Of a stretch of DNA of 64,000 nt, positions 1-8,059 are shown piece after piece. Position 1 is the stretch's first letter, and every line of letters begins with the position of its first letter. The position numbers and the translations under genes were made by a program. The notes beneath the pieces were generated by a model that did not search any database, was not told the origin of the DNA, and was given only the letters and a program-made list of their open reading frames with translations. Source of the stretch: Paraburkholderia unamae (GTDB taxonomy: Bacteria; Pseudomonadota; Gammaproteobacteria; Burkholderiales; Burkholderiaceae); contig NZ_QLSU01000001.1 of assembly GCF_003268775.1 (NCBI RefSeq), positions 186,001 through 250,000 of the forward strand, written 5' to 3'.

Positions 1-18
1 TTGCAGAAAAGAGGCACA

Positions 19-933
19 GTGAAAACCTTTTCGGTGACGAACGCCTTCAATCTTAACGATATATTTTTGCTCTTGTCGCTATCGGCGACTGGCAACATGA
101 GCGCAACGGCGCGCGAACTCGGAATCGATGTTTCCACCGTTAGCCGTCGCGTCAGCGCCGCCGAAAAATCGCTTGACGTTCGACTTTTTACTCGAAACAA
201 TCTCCAATACGAATTGACAGATGCTGGAAAGGTATTCGTCGCTCAAGCCGAGTCGATTTACGACCAAATCGTCACAATGATGCTGACGTGCGCAGACCGA
301 TCGACAGATATCGCCGGGTCGGTGAGAATCACCGCCGTCGAATTTCTCTTCGACTATTGGCTGCTCGACCACCTTCCGGCGTTGCAAAAGAGATATCCGA
401 GCCTACAGATTGAACTGGTCGTGTCGAGCGCCAACCTTTCTTTCACACGGCGAGAAGTCGATTTCGCGCTTCGTCTGTCACGCCCAACCGCCGATGCCGC
501 ACTCGTCATGCGCAAGCTTGGAGAGGTCGGATTTGCCGTGTATGGCGCCTCGCGCTTCGCAGCATTGCCACGCAAGGAATGGGCGAATCAGCCTTGGATA
601 AGCTACAGCGAATCACTATCGGGCACACCCGAGACCCACTGGATGGACCAGTTCGCTCCAAACATTCGTAAAAACCTTCGGGTCAGCACGCTTGGCACGA
701 TGGTTCGTGCCTGCCTCGCCGAAAACGGTCTGGCTCTTTTGCCGTGTGTGCTGGGCTCTCACGCCGGTTTGGTGAAGCTGAGTGAGTCGACCGAGACGAC
801 ACGCGAGCTATGGCTTTTGAGTCACAAGGACGCCGGTTCAGTCGCGCGTTTCAAAATCGTTTCGGCGTGGCTCAGCGCGATCTTTCAAGCCTCCCATGCA
901 AAGCTCCTGGGCGCAGACAGCCACATCGCATAG
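19..933 (+). CDS. LysR-family transcriptional regulator
   Basis: DNA-binding regulator of 304 residues, the usual length for LysR proteins. The N-terminal winged helix-turn-helix is at about residues 5-65 (ARELGIDVSTVSRRVSAAEK is the recognition region). The effector-binding domain follows from about residue 95 (GSVRITAVEFLFDYW). The frame is open to base 1, where a TTG occurs, but GTG at 19 is preceded by AGAGG at 10-14 and is the better start; a longer protein beginning outside the window cannot be excluded. Its base composition is less GC-rich than the genes after 4.8 kb. No intact target gene lies beside it: downstream there is only a decayed NmrA-like fragment, and LysR genes are often paired with such oxidoreductases. 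Family assignment is firm; the effector is unknown. Confidence 0.85.
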   Translation: MKTFSVTNAFNLNDIFLLLSLSATGNMSATARELGIDVSTVSRRVSAAEKSLDVRLFTRNNLQYELTDAGKVFVAQAESIYDQIVTMMLTCADRSTDIAGSVRITAVEFLFDYWLLDHLPALQKRYPSLQIELVVSSANLSFTRREVDFALRLSRPTADAALVMRKLGEVGFAVYGASRFAALPRKEWANQPWISYSESLSGTPETHWMDQFAPNIRKNLRVSTLGTMVRACLAENGLALLPCVLGSHAGLVKLSESTETTRELWLLSHKDAGSVARFKIVSAWLSAIFQASHAKLLGADSHIA

Positions 934-981
934 TGAGGAGAAGCCAGGTGTCGCTTTTGTCCAGCTTTATGACATCGCGAA

Positions 982-1095
982 CCTGCGGCGCCCGCAGATG
1001 CACTTGTACACACAGAAGATGCGCGTGCAGAGGCGCTCCGGCAACTGGGTGCTGAGGTACTTGTCGGCGACCCGCAGCACGATTACCCGAGGTAA
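982..1095 (+). pseudogene. decayed fragment of an NmrA-like NAD(P)-binding protein
   Basis: The frame through 1015-1092 reads EDARAEALRQLGAEVLVGD, preceded by DALVHT and closed by TAA at 1093-1095. This matches the conserved beta2-alpha2 segment of NmrA-like (atypical SDR) NAD(P)-binding proteins, in which a line of the type VRALVRxxxRAExLxxLGAEVVxGDL is typical. The glycine-rich N-terminus and the rest of the fold are absent, and the frame is closed upstream at 970-972. I read it as the remnant of a gene once next to the LysR regulator. The assignment rests on about 25 residues of resemblance only. Confidence 0.35.
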
Positions 1096-1592
1096 CGCTT
1101 GGGGACCATCCAAGGTAGGCCGAACTCACCCGTGATGCTTCCGAGAAAATTACAGCCGTCACCCTCGATAGCAAACTTGTGTAGCGTCGGCAGACAAATC
1201 TCGTCCTCGCGAACGAGCAAGCCTCATCAGATATCCGCGATTACCTGGCTAGAATCGGGCCGAACGAGACGAGCGGTACGACAGCATTGCTGGATTTTTC
1301 GCAAAGCCACGTTAGAAGGGATGCTGGCCGAACTGCTCGTGAATGCTAGCAGACCTTCGCCGTCCAAACTTTCATTTAACCAACATCCGAATTGCATATG
1401 ATCCACCGGTTGCCCGGACGTATTAAACTGCTGCCAAATAGGGAATTACACAGTTCACTTCCCAGACGTTCGCTATAGCCAAGATTCATGCACTTTTTCG
1501 GGGCAGAACTCGTGCCAGTGGAAGAAATAAAGACGCCCGCAGTCCAATCTCCCACATTTTGGGCAAACTGACTCATTACCTGAGAGTAACTG
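1096..1592. other. intergenic stretch, no gene recognised
   Basis: About 500 bases of mixed, relatively AT-rich sequence between the NmrA-like remnant and the 939-residue regulator. Short frames on both strands show no recognisable family and no convincing ribosome-binding site. It may be more decayed coding sequence. The only clear signal is GAGAG at 1579-1587, the ribosome-binding site of the next gene. Confidence 0.5.
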
Positions 1593-4412
1593 ATGGAAGC
1601 GGTGTCGTGCACATGTATTTCCTTTGGCAGTTTCCGCCTCTACCCGGATAAGCGTCGTTTGGAACGCGGGGAAGAAGTCGTAGAAGTCGGCAGTCGCGCA
1701 TTCGATATATTGTCTTTACTCGTGCACCGACCTGGTGAGGTTGTTTCCCAGAAGGAGTTTCGAGAGAAAGTTTGGCCTCGAGCGGTTGTCGGGGACGTCA
1801 ATTTACGCGTGCAGATTACGGCGCTGCGCAAACTTTTATCACAGGATTCGGCCACCTCACATGGCATTCGCAGTATCACGGGGCGCGGATATTGCTTCGT
1901 TGGACCCGTGACGCACGCATTTCCGAATAGCAGAACCGCGTCAACGGCCCCGGGCGCGCCAAGTCACGATATTAGCAATCTAGTCGGCCGACGGAGCGCG
2001 ATCGACGATATTTGCCGCCTGTTGTCCAGGAACGGATTCGTCTCTATCGTCGGACCCGGCGGCATCGGGAAGTCTGCTGCCGCGCTAGTGGCTGCGCGTG
2101 CCTTCGGCGAGGCAAACTCGGTTAACACCAGCATCGTTGAGCTTTCATCGGTCGGTCACGATGACCATGTAGCCAGCACAGTCGCATCTGTCCTCGGGCT
2201 GCTGGTTGACAACCGTTCTCCCGTTGATGTCATCACTGAATATCTTGCAGAGTCAGATCAACTCTTGCTACTTGACTGTTGCGAACATGTCATCGACGCG
2301 GCTGCTCGTTTGGCACTCACCCTCCGCCAATCGTGTGAGCGCGTCACAATTCTCACGACGAGTCGCGAACCTTTGCGAGTTCCGAATGAATATGTCTACC
2401 GAATCCAGCCGCTCGACGCGCCCGAGCACGCCGCAGGGGTTACCGCCGAAGAAGCTCTGACACATTCCGGTGTGAGATTGTTCTGCGAGCGCGCTACCTC
2501 GCTGCATCCTGACACGTTTTCGGTGCTCACTGAGAACATTGAGACCATCTGCAAGCTTTGCGCTTCTCTCGACGGCCTACCACTTGCAATTGAACTCGCA
2601 GCAGCGCAAGTCCATGTTTTTGGTGCGGAGGGTCTATTGAAGGCGTTGGATAACCGGCTAGACGTACTGACGCGTGGTCACAGAACTGCTCTGCCCCGCC
2701 ACAGGACCTTACGGTCGACTATCGACTGGAGCTACGATACGCTGTCGGAACACGAGCGCAAGGTATTGCGACATGCGGCACTCTTCAAGGGAGATTTTTC
2801 GCTTGCGCAGATTAGCGCCGTTTTAAATGATAGTTCAGCATTCTCCGCAGAAGTAGTCTCGTCTATAGCGAATCTGGTTGATAAGTCATTATTGACGTCA
2901 ATTCGCGCGACTACCCCTCCCTCGTTCCGGATGCTGGATAGTACGAGAGCGTACGGTCTGGAAAAACTTAAGGACTGCCGCGAATACGAGGATGCAACGC
3001 GACAGCATGCTAAATATTTTCTATCCCTCTTCACCGAACCTGCGATTTGGTCTTCGACGGAACCGGCGCTCGACGAGCTCGTTGGTGACGCTGGCATCCT
3101 GGACGATGTACGTGCCGCTCTCGACTGGTCGCTAGCGAGCACGACAGACAGAAAATTCGGCGTATCACTAACCTGGGCAAGTGGCCCGCTCTTTTATCAG
3201 CTTTCGCTGTGCGATGAGTATCGCCAACGGGTCATAAAAGCGCTTCGGTGCATTGAAAGCGGCGCTGACGGCGAACCCGAGTCAGCGTTTCGACTCCAAC
3301 TCGCACTGGCTCAAGCAGATTTCCTGACGCAATCGCTCAAACGCGGAATTTCCACACGCGCGTTTCACGCTGCGCTGGAACTCGCTACGCGTCATCACCA
3401 TGAATCTCGCCAGGTTCAGGTTCTGTATGGGACCATTGTGATGATGACAATGGCCGGTGAATATAGCGAAGCCGACGGATTTTGTGAGCAGCTCTATGAG
3501 CTCTCTCGTTCGCGCGCTTCTGACGTGCCAATGTATCACCGGATGCAGGCCTTGGTGAACACGCAACTTGGCAAGGTGGAAAGCGGAATGCAGCATGCGG
3601 AACTGGCCTTATCGATCTATGGGCCGAGGACCGCCAAGGGAAAAGTACAAGACCCGACTCAATACGATGCGCGTATCGCGCTCACGTCTCTTCAATCTCG
3701 CATACTCTGGCTAGTCGGACTGGCAGATGACGCTGTTAGTGTCGCCGCAGAAAGCGTCAAGGAAGCACTAACGCTCGACCATGACTTGTCGGTTTGTTGT
3801 TCGCTGGCGTCAGGAGCGTGTCCTGTTGCCTGCTGGCGCGGCGACTATGACGATCTGGAGAAGTATTTATCATTGCTCGACACGCTATCGAACGAGTATC
3901 TCCTGACTAACTGGCGCGACCAGGCAAAATGCTATGCGTTCGGGCGGCAGAAATCCACGCGACCGGAAGGTAAAGGATGGTGGCGGTCGTTTGAGCATTT
4001 AGCGCCAAGCGCACATGAAACACTCGCCACCGTCAATCAACAACTAATAACGCCATCGGCTATCGAACGGGCAACCTCCGCCAAAGCAGGTTGGGCAACA
4101 CCCGAGATATGGCGCGCGCTAGGTGAACAACACCTTCAGGACGGGAGCCGGCCCTTGGAAGATGTCGAGTCATTGTTTCGGGCTGCGATTTCGCTTTCGA
4201 AGCAACAAGGCACGCTTTCGTGGGAGTTGCGTGCGGCTACCAGCCTGGCAAGACTTATTTCGCACAGAGGCGACCGCCACGAAGCTGAGGATGTTCTCGC
4301 GGCGACACTCTCCCGAATCACACAAGGTGCGTCAACAAAGGACGTGCTCGCCGCTCACGCTGTTCTTAGCGAAGTCACGGCCGACCGGGAAGACGGTCAG
4401 TGCCAGGATTAG
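1593..4412 (+). CDS. winged-helix regulator fused to a P-loop (NB-ARC/AfsR-type) ATPase
   Basis: Large signal-transduction regulator of 939 residues. Residues about 8-105 form an OmpR/PhoB/CadC-type winged helix (FGSFRLYPDKRRLERG, then ITGRGYCFVG at the wing). A STAND-type NTPase follows: Walker A GPGGIGKS at 154-161, Walker B LLLLDCCE at 224-231, and TTSREPL near 255-261. The C-terminal half (about 480-930) is helical and probably TPR-like, the usual sensing part of such ATPases. The domain order resembles AfsR-like regulators with the winged helix at the N-terminus. Start ATG has GAGAG a few bases upstream. Codon use is less GC-rich than in later genes. No obvious target genes flank it, so its regulon and inducer are unknown. 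Domains are certain; role is inferred. Confidence 0.85.
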   Translation: MEAVSCTCISFGSFRLYPDKRRLERGEEVVEVGSRAFDILSLLVHRPGEVVSQKEFREKVWPRAVVGDVNLRVQITALRKLLSQDSATSHGIRSITGRGYCFVGPVTHAFPNSRTASTAPGAPSHDISNLVGRRSAIDDICRLLSRNGFVSIVGPGGIGKSAAALVAARAFGEANSVNTSIVELSSVGHDDHVASTVASVLGLLVDNRSPVDVITEYLAESDQLLLLDCCEHVIDAAARLALTLRQSCERVTILTTSREPLRVPNEYVYRIQPLDAPEHAAGVTAEEALTHSGVRLFCERATSLHPDTFSVLTENIETICKLCASLDGLPLAIELAAAQVHVFGAEGLLKALDNRLDVLTRGHRTALPRHRTLRSTIDWSYDTLSEHERKVLRHAALFKGDFSLAQISAVLNDSSAFSAEVVSSIANLVDKSLLTSIRATTPPSFRMLDSTRAYGLEKLKDCREYEDATRQHAKYFLSLFTEPAIWSSTEPALDELVGDAGILDDVRAALDWSLASTTDRKFGVSLTWASGPLFYQLSLCDEYRQRVIKALRCIESGADGEPESAFRLQLALAQADFLTQSLKRGISTRAFHAALELATRHHHESRQVQVLYGTIVMMTMAGEYSEADGFCEQLYELSRSRASDVPMYHRMQALVNTQLGKVESGMQHAELALSIYGPRTAKGKVQDPTQYDARIALTSLQSRILWLVGLADDAVSVAAESVKEALTLDHDLSVCCSLASGACPVACWRGDYDDLEKYLSLLDTLSNEYLLTNWRDQAKCYAFGRQKSTRPEGKGWWRSFEHLAPSAHETLATVNQQLITPSAIERATSAKAGWATPEIWRALGEQHLQDGSRPLEDVESLFRAAISLSKQQGTLSWELRAATSLARLISHRGDRHEAEDVLAATLSRITQGASTKDVLAAHAVLSEVTADREDGQCQD

Positions 4413-4816
4413 CCGTATCTGAGCCCCCCACCAGCCTACTATGGCGTCGCGAGCGCCGGGTGCGCGCTGGCTTGCCGCCGTTCGTCACTCCGCTGCGGGT
4501 AAGTCGGCGACGTCTTGGGTGCTCCGGCACTTAATGAGCGCCTTGTTCACGTAGACGGTGCCAATGCCGTCACACGCCTGGCCGCCAGCGAACCCAAACG
4601 CCGCAAGCCAGCGCGTCGGTCTTCCGCAATGCGCTCAATCTATGTGTCATTGCAGCGCACGTCAGCGCCATCAAAATCATCGCTCGATAGAAAAACTAAC
4701 TAAAAATTGTGTACAAAACACAGAATTTCGTATTTATCACACATTTTTTGTGTATCGAAACACAACTTTTGCATGCCCGCACACTCCGTTGTGCATCCAT
4801 CCCTCCAAAAATCTCT
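4413..4816. other. long intergenic region with AT-rich half and TTGTGT/ACACAA inverted repeats
   Basis: The first half (about 4430-4690) is GC-rich with no recognisable gene. The second half is strongly AT-rich and carries GTGT-ACAAA-ACAC at 4709-4721 and TTGTGT-ATCGAA-ACACAA at 4748-4765, two similar inverted repeats about 41 bases apart. They resemble binding sites for a dimeric regulator of the winged-helix or CRP type. The region marks the border between the less GC-rich block and the typical GC-rich chromosome. Confidence 0.5.
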
Positions 4817-4860
4817 TTGACAAACACTCTTAAGATATATATCTTAAGACATGTTTTAAG
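4817..4860 (+). promoter_or_regulatory. padR promoter overlapped by two palindromic operators
   Basis: A -35 box TTGACA at 4817-4822 is followed 17 bases later by TATCTT at 4840-4845 as the -10. A perfect 20-base palindrome, CTTAAGATATATATCTTAAG, covers 4829-4848 and so spans the spacer and -10. A second near-palindrome, CTTAAGACATGTTTTAAG, covers 4843-4860 with one mismatch and overlaps the first by six bases. The arrangement suits autorepression by the PadR regulator 25 bases downstream; that link is inferred. Confidence 0.7.
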
Positions 4861-4884
4861 ACACTCACGTGATAAGGAGGCCCC

Positions 4885-5619
4885 ATGAGCCACCATCCCC
4901 ATTTTTGTCATACCGGCCGTCAAGGCCATGCACCGCGCGACGCGCGCGCCTTCTTCAACGGCCCGCACGCCGCCATGCACGCCTGGCGCGCCATGCGTCA
5001 CGCCATGGGCCGCCATCGCGGCGGCGAAGGCCCCGGCGACTTCGGCGATCGCTTCGGCGAAGGTTTTGGCCGCGGCTTCGGCGGTTTCGGCGACGGCGAC
5101 GGTTTCGGCCGTGGCCGCAAGTTCACGTCCGAAGACCTGCAACTCATGCTGCTCGTGCTGCTCGCCGAGCGCCCGAGCCACGGCTACGAACTCATCAAGG
5201 CGCTCGACGCGCGCTCGAACGGTTTCTACAGCCCGAGCCCCGGCATGGTCTATCCGGCCCTCACGTACCTGGAAGAGCTCGGCTATGTGAGCGTGGCGCT
5301 GGAAGGCAACCGCAAGCGCTACGAACTGTCGTCCGAAGGCCGCGCGCACCTCGAAGCCAATCGCGAACGCGCCGACCTGATCCTCGCCAAGCTCACGCAC
5401 TTCGGCCGCAAGATGGAAGTCATGCGCCGCGCGATGGCCGGCGAAGACCCCGCCGAAGGCACAGGTTGGGTGCGCGAGCTGATCGAGGCGCGCCGCGCGC
5501 TCAAGCGCGCGCTCCTGCGCCGCACCGACGTTGCGCCCGAGGAGCAGCGCCGCATCGCCGCGATCCTCGCGCGCGCCACCCAGGAAATCGAAAACGGCAG
5601 CGAGAACGGCGACGCGTAA
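4885..5619 (+). CDS. His-rich PadR-family regulator, YqjI-like
   Basis: Transcriptional regulator of 244 residues. The N-terminus is rich in His and contains a Cys (MSHHPHFCHTGRQGH), then a Gly/Phe/Arg-rich linker to about residue 75. A PadR winged helix follows (LQLMLLVLLAERPSHGYELI, then SPSPGMVYPALTYLEELGYV) and a helical dimerisation region. E. coli YqjI has the same plan: a metal-binding His-rich head on a PadR domain, responding to nickel/iron and controlling the ferric reductase gene yqjH. Here the next gene is a YqjH-like protein, which supports the match. Start ATG has a strong AAGGAGG upstream. Likely represses itself and the downstream reductase through the palindromes in its promoter. 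Metal specificity is not shown by the sequence. Confidence 0.85.
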   Translation: MSHHPHFCHTGRQGHAPRDARAFFNGPHAAMHAWRAMRHAMGRHRGGEGPGDFGDRFGEGFGRGFGGFGDGDGFGRGRKFTSEDLQLMLLVLLAERPSHGYELIKALDARSNGFYSPSPGMVYPALTYLEELGYVSVALEGNRKRYELSSEGRAHLEANRERADLILAKLTHFGRKMEVMRRAMAGEDPAEGTGWVRELIEARRALKRALLRRTDVAPEEQRRIAAILARATQEIENGSENGDA

Positions 5620-5686
5620 ATCCGCCTCTCTTCCTCGCGAGCCTCGCGGCGGCCCACGCCGCGCCACCCCAACACCGGAGCCATCC

Positions 5687-6496
5687 ATGCAGAATCCGTC
5701 CCAACTCGAAGTTGTCCGTGTCCGTCACCCGTTGAAGTTCCGGCTGTTGCGCGTGGCGCGCGTCGAGGCGCTCTCGCCCGCGCTCGTGCGCGTGACGCTC
5801 ACGGGCGATCTCGGCGATTTCGTCTCGGGTTCGTTCGACGATCACGTCAAGGTGTTCTTCCCGGCCGCCGGCGAAGAAAAGCCAGTACTGCCAAGCTTTG
5901 GGCCTGACGGCATCGTGTTCCCGGAAGGCGTGGAGCGCCCCGCGGCACGCGACTACACGCCGCGCCGCTTCGACACGCAGGCCAACGAACTCGACATCGA
6001 ATTCGCGCTGCACGAAGCCGGCCCGGCCACCGCGTGGGCGGCGCAGGCGCAGCCCGGCCAGTATCTCGGCGTGGGCGGCCCGCGCGGCTCGATGGTGATT
6101 CCCACGGGCTACGACTGGCATTTGCTGATCGGCGACGAAACGGCGCTGCCGGCCATCCAGCGGCGCCTCGGCGAACTGCCGGCCGGCGCGCGCGTGGCCG
6201 TGGTCGTCGAAGTGGCGAACCGCGACGCACGCATCGAATTGCCGACCGAAGCCGATCTGTACGCCACCTGGTGCTATCGCGAGGAAAGCGAATCGGCGCA
6301 GCCGCTCGTGGACGCCGTGTCCGAAGTCTGGCTGCCGCCCGGCGACGGCTACGTCTGGGCCGCGGGCGAAGCCTCGGCGATACGCGCGGTGCGCGCTCAC
6401 CTGTGCAACGAGCGCGGCGTGGACAAGAAGCGTATTCGCGCCTCCGCTTACTGGCGGCGCGGAACCCAGGCGGCCCACGAAACGATTGACGACTGA
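5687..6496 (+). CDS. siderophore-interacting FAD-dependent ferric reductase, YqjH-like
   Basis: Siderophore-interacting protein of 269 residues, close to the length of E. coli YqjH and ViuB. The N-terminal FAD-binding barrel includes DYTPRRFD (RxYTxR-type flavin motif) and GPRGSMVIP; the C-terminal half is the NAD(P)H-binding SIP domain (LIGDETALPAIQRRL). It should reduce ferric siderophores in the cytoplasm and release iron. Start is ATG 5687, with CCGGAG upstream and 67 bases after the padR stop; the frame is open further upstream but the family begins here. Transcription probably continues from the padR promoter and ends at the hairpin at 6520. Function is well supported by family and by the adjacent YqjI-like regulator. 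Confidence 0.87.
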   Translation: MQNPSQLEVVRVRHPLKFRLLRVARVEALSPALVRVTLTGDLGDFVSGSFDDHVKVFFPAAGEEKPVLPSFGPDGIVFPEGVERPAARDYTPRRFDTQANELDIEFALHEAGPATAWAAQAQPGQYLGVGGPRGSMVIPTGYDWHLLIGDETALPAIQRRLGELPAGARVAVVVEVANRDARIELPTEADLYATWCYREESESAQPLVDAVSEVWLPPGDGYVWAAGEASAIRAVRAHLCNERGVDKKRIRASAYWRRGTQAAHETIDD

Positions 6497-6519
6497 TCGA
6501 ACACGAATCGCCCCTTCCT

Positions 6520-6546
6520 GGGCGCGGCATGACTGCCGCGCCCTTT
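6520..6546 (+). terminator. hairpin after the siderophore-interacting gene
   Basis: GGGCGCGGC at 6520-6528 pairs perfectly with GCCGCGCCC at 6535-6543 around a six-base loop, followed by TTT. It lies 24 bases after the preceding stop. An ATG at 6529 sits in the loop and is therefore an unlikely start for the next gene. The T-run is short, so termination may be partial. Confidence 0.55.
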
Positions 6547-6570
6547 AACGTTTGGCGCTACGCCTTTTAC

Positions 6571-7836
6571 ATGACCACGACTCTCACACCGCTGCGCGAA
6601 CGCACCCTGCTCTGGCTGCTCGCGCTCACACAGTTCACCGTCATCATGGACTTCATGGTGATGATGCCGCTCGGCCCGCAGATCATGCACGCGTTTGCGA
6701 TCACGCCCGCGGCATTCGCCACGGCCGTCTCGGCATATTCGCTCTGCTCGGGTTTATCAGGACTCCTTGCGGCGACGTATATCGACCGCTTCGACCGCCG
6801 CCGCCTGCTACAGGTCGCCTATGCGCTCTTCGCGCTGTCGAATCTTGCCTGCGCGCTCGCCACGAACTTTCATCTGCTGCTCGCCGCGCGCGCGTTCGCG
6901 GGTCTCACCGGCGGCGTGCTCGGCTCGATCGTGATGGCCATCGTGAGCGACGTGATTCCCGCCGCACGGCGCGGCGCGGCCACGGGCATCATCATGACCG
7001 CGTTCTCGATCGCGGCCATCGCGGGCGTGCCGGCCGGCGTGCTGCTCGGCGCGCATTTCAGCTGGAGCGCGCCTTTCCTGCTCCTCGTCGTGCTCTCCGT
7101 GGCGATCTGGCTCGCAGGCTCGCGCGTCGTGCCGTCGCTCACGGAGCATCTCGGCCAGCGCACGCCGCTCGGCGAAGTGCTGCCGAGCCTCTGGCGGCTG
7201 CTCACGCTGCCGCGCCATCTGAAGGCCTTCGCACTGACCTTTACGATGATGGCCGGGCACATGCTCGTGATTCCGTTCATCGCGCCGATGCTGGTCGGCA
7301 ATCACGGCATCGCGCCGCAACAGCTTTCGTGGCTCTACATGGCCGGGGGCGCGGCGACGTTCATGACCTCGCGCGCGGTGGGCCGCCTCGCGGACCGCTA
7401 CGGCAAGCGCCGCGTGTTCCGCGTGATGGCGCTCGTCTCGCTCGCACCGGTGCTGTTCGTCACGCACCTGCCCGCGCTGCCTTTCGTTGCGCTCGTGGCG
7501 TTCTTCGCCGTATTCATGATCGCGATGTCGGGCCGCATGGTGCCGATGCAGGCGCTGCTCACCACGATTCCCGAGCCCGCGCGGCGCGGCGCGTTTCTGA
7601 GCGCCAACAGCGCGGTGCAGGCGCTCGGCACGGGCATTGGCGCGTGGCTGGGCGGCCAGTGGCTCACGAATGGGCCGAATGGCGCGATCCTGGGCTTTGG
7701 GCACAATGGCTGGATTGCCGCGGCGCTCACGTGCGCGGCGGTGCTGTGGGTCTCGCGAGTGCGAGGCGCTTCGGAAGAGGCGTCGATTGACGCTGCCACA
7801 CCTGCGGGCACGGCGCCGGTGGCCGTGAAACCCTGA
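6571..7836 (+). CDS. MFS transporter, drug/sugar efflux type
   Basis: Major facilitator superfamily exporter of 421 residues with about 12 hydrophobic segments in the inner membrane. The TM2-3 loop carries the MFS signature in the form DRFDRRRLL, and a related GRLADRYGKRRV motif lies between the two halves. Closest in style to the AraJ/YdhP group of proton-driven effluxers. Start chosen at ATG 6571: the frame is open to ATG 6529, but that codon lies in the loop of a terminator-like hairpin. No strong ribosome-binding site is seen at either. Substrate unknown; position after the iron genes hints at, but does not prove, a role in metal or siderophore export. Confidence 0.8.
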   Translation: MTTTLTPLRERTLLWLLALTQFTVIMDFMVMMPLGPQIMHAFAITPAAFATAVSAYSLCSGLSGLLAATYIDRFDRRRLLQVAYALFALSNLACALATNFHLLLAARAFAGLTGGVLGSIVMAIVSDVIPAARRGAATGIIMTAFSIAAIAGVPAGVLLGAHFSWSAPFLLLVVLSVAIWLAGSRVVPSLTEHLGQRTPLGEVLPSLWRLLTLPRHLKAFALTFTMMAGHMLVIPFIAPMLVGNHGIAPQQLSWLYMAGGAATFMTSRAVGRLADRYGKRRVFRVMALVSLAPVLFVTHLPALPFVALVAFFAVFMIAMSGRMVPMQALLTTIPEPARRGAFLSANSAVQALGTGIGAWLGGQWLTNGPNGAILGFGHNGWIAAALTCAAVLWVSRVRGASEEASIDAATPAGTAPVAVKP

Positions 7837-7875
7837 GCGGCGTGTTGAGGGTCGCGCATTGGCGCGCCATAAAAG

Positions 7876-7932
7876 AAAACCGGTTCGCAGGCGCCGCGCG
7901 CCTCATGAGCGCGCCACGCACCGCGAACCGGT
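7876..7932 (-). terminator. rho-independent terminator of the porin gene
   Basis: ACCGGTTCGC at 7879-7888 and GCGAACCGGT at 7923-7932 form a 10-base-pair stem, with further GC pairing inside. Read on the minus strand the stem is followed by TTTTCTTTTA. It lies about 130 bases after the porin stop and between convergent genes. Confidence 0.65.
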
Positions 7933-8059
7933 CGTGCTTCAGGTAGAAAGCGGATGAAACCGCGGGGCTCGCCCCGCGTGAAGCGCGGGACCCGACCGGC
8001 CGATCGGGTCTTCGCGCTTCGTCGCTCGATCGCTCCACGAGGGAGCGACCAGGCAATGC

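Noticed and set aside
4431..4690. Possible coding fragment on either strand between the AfsR-like regulator and padR
   Set aside because: Frames are short, lack ribosome-binding sites and gave no recognisable motif when read by eye.
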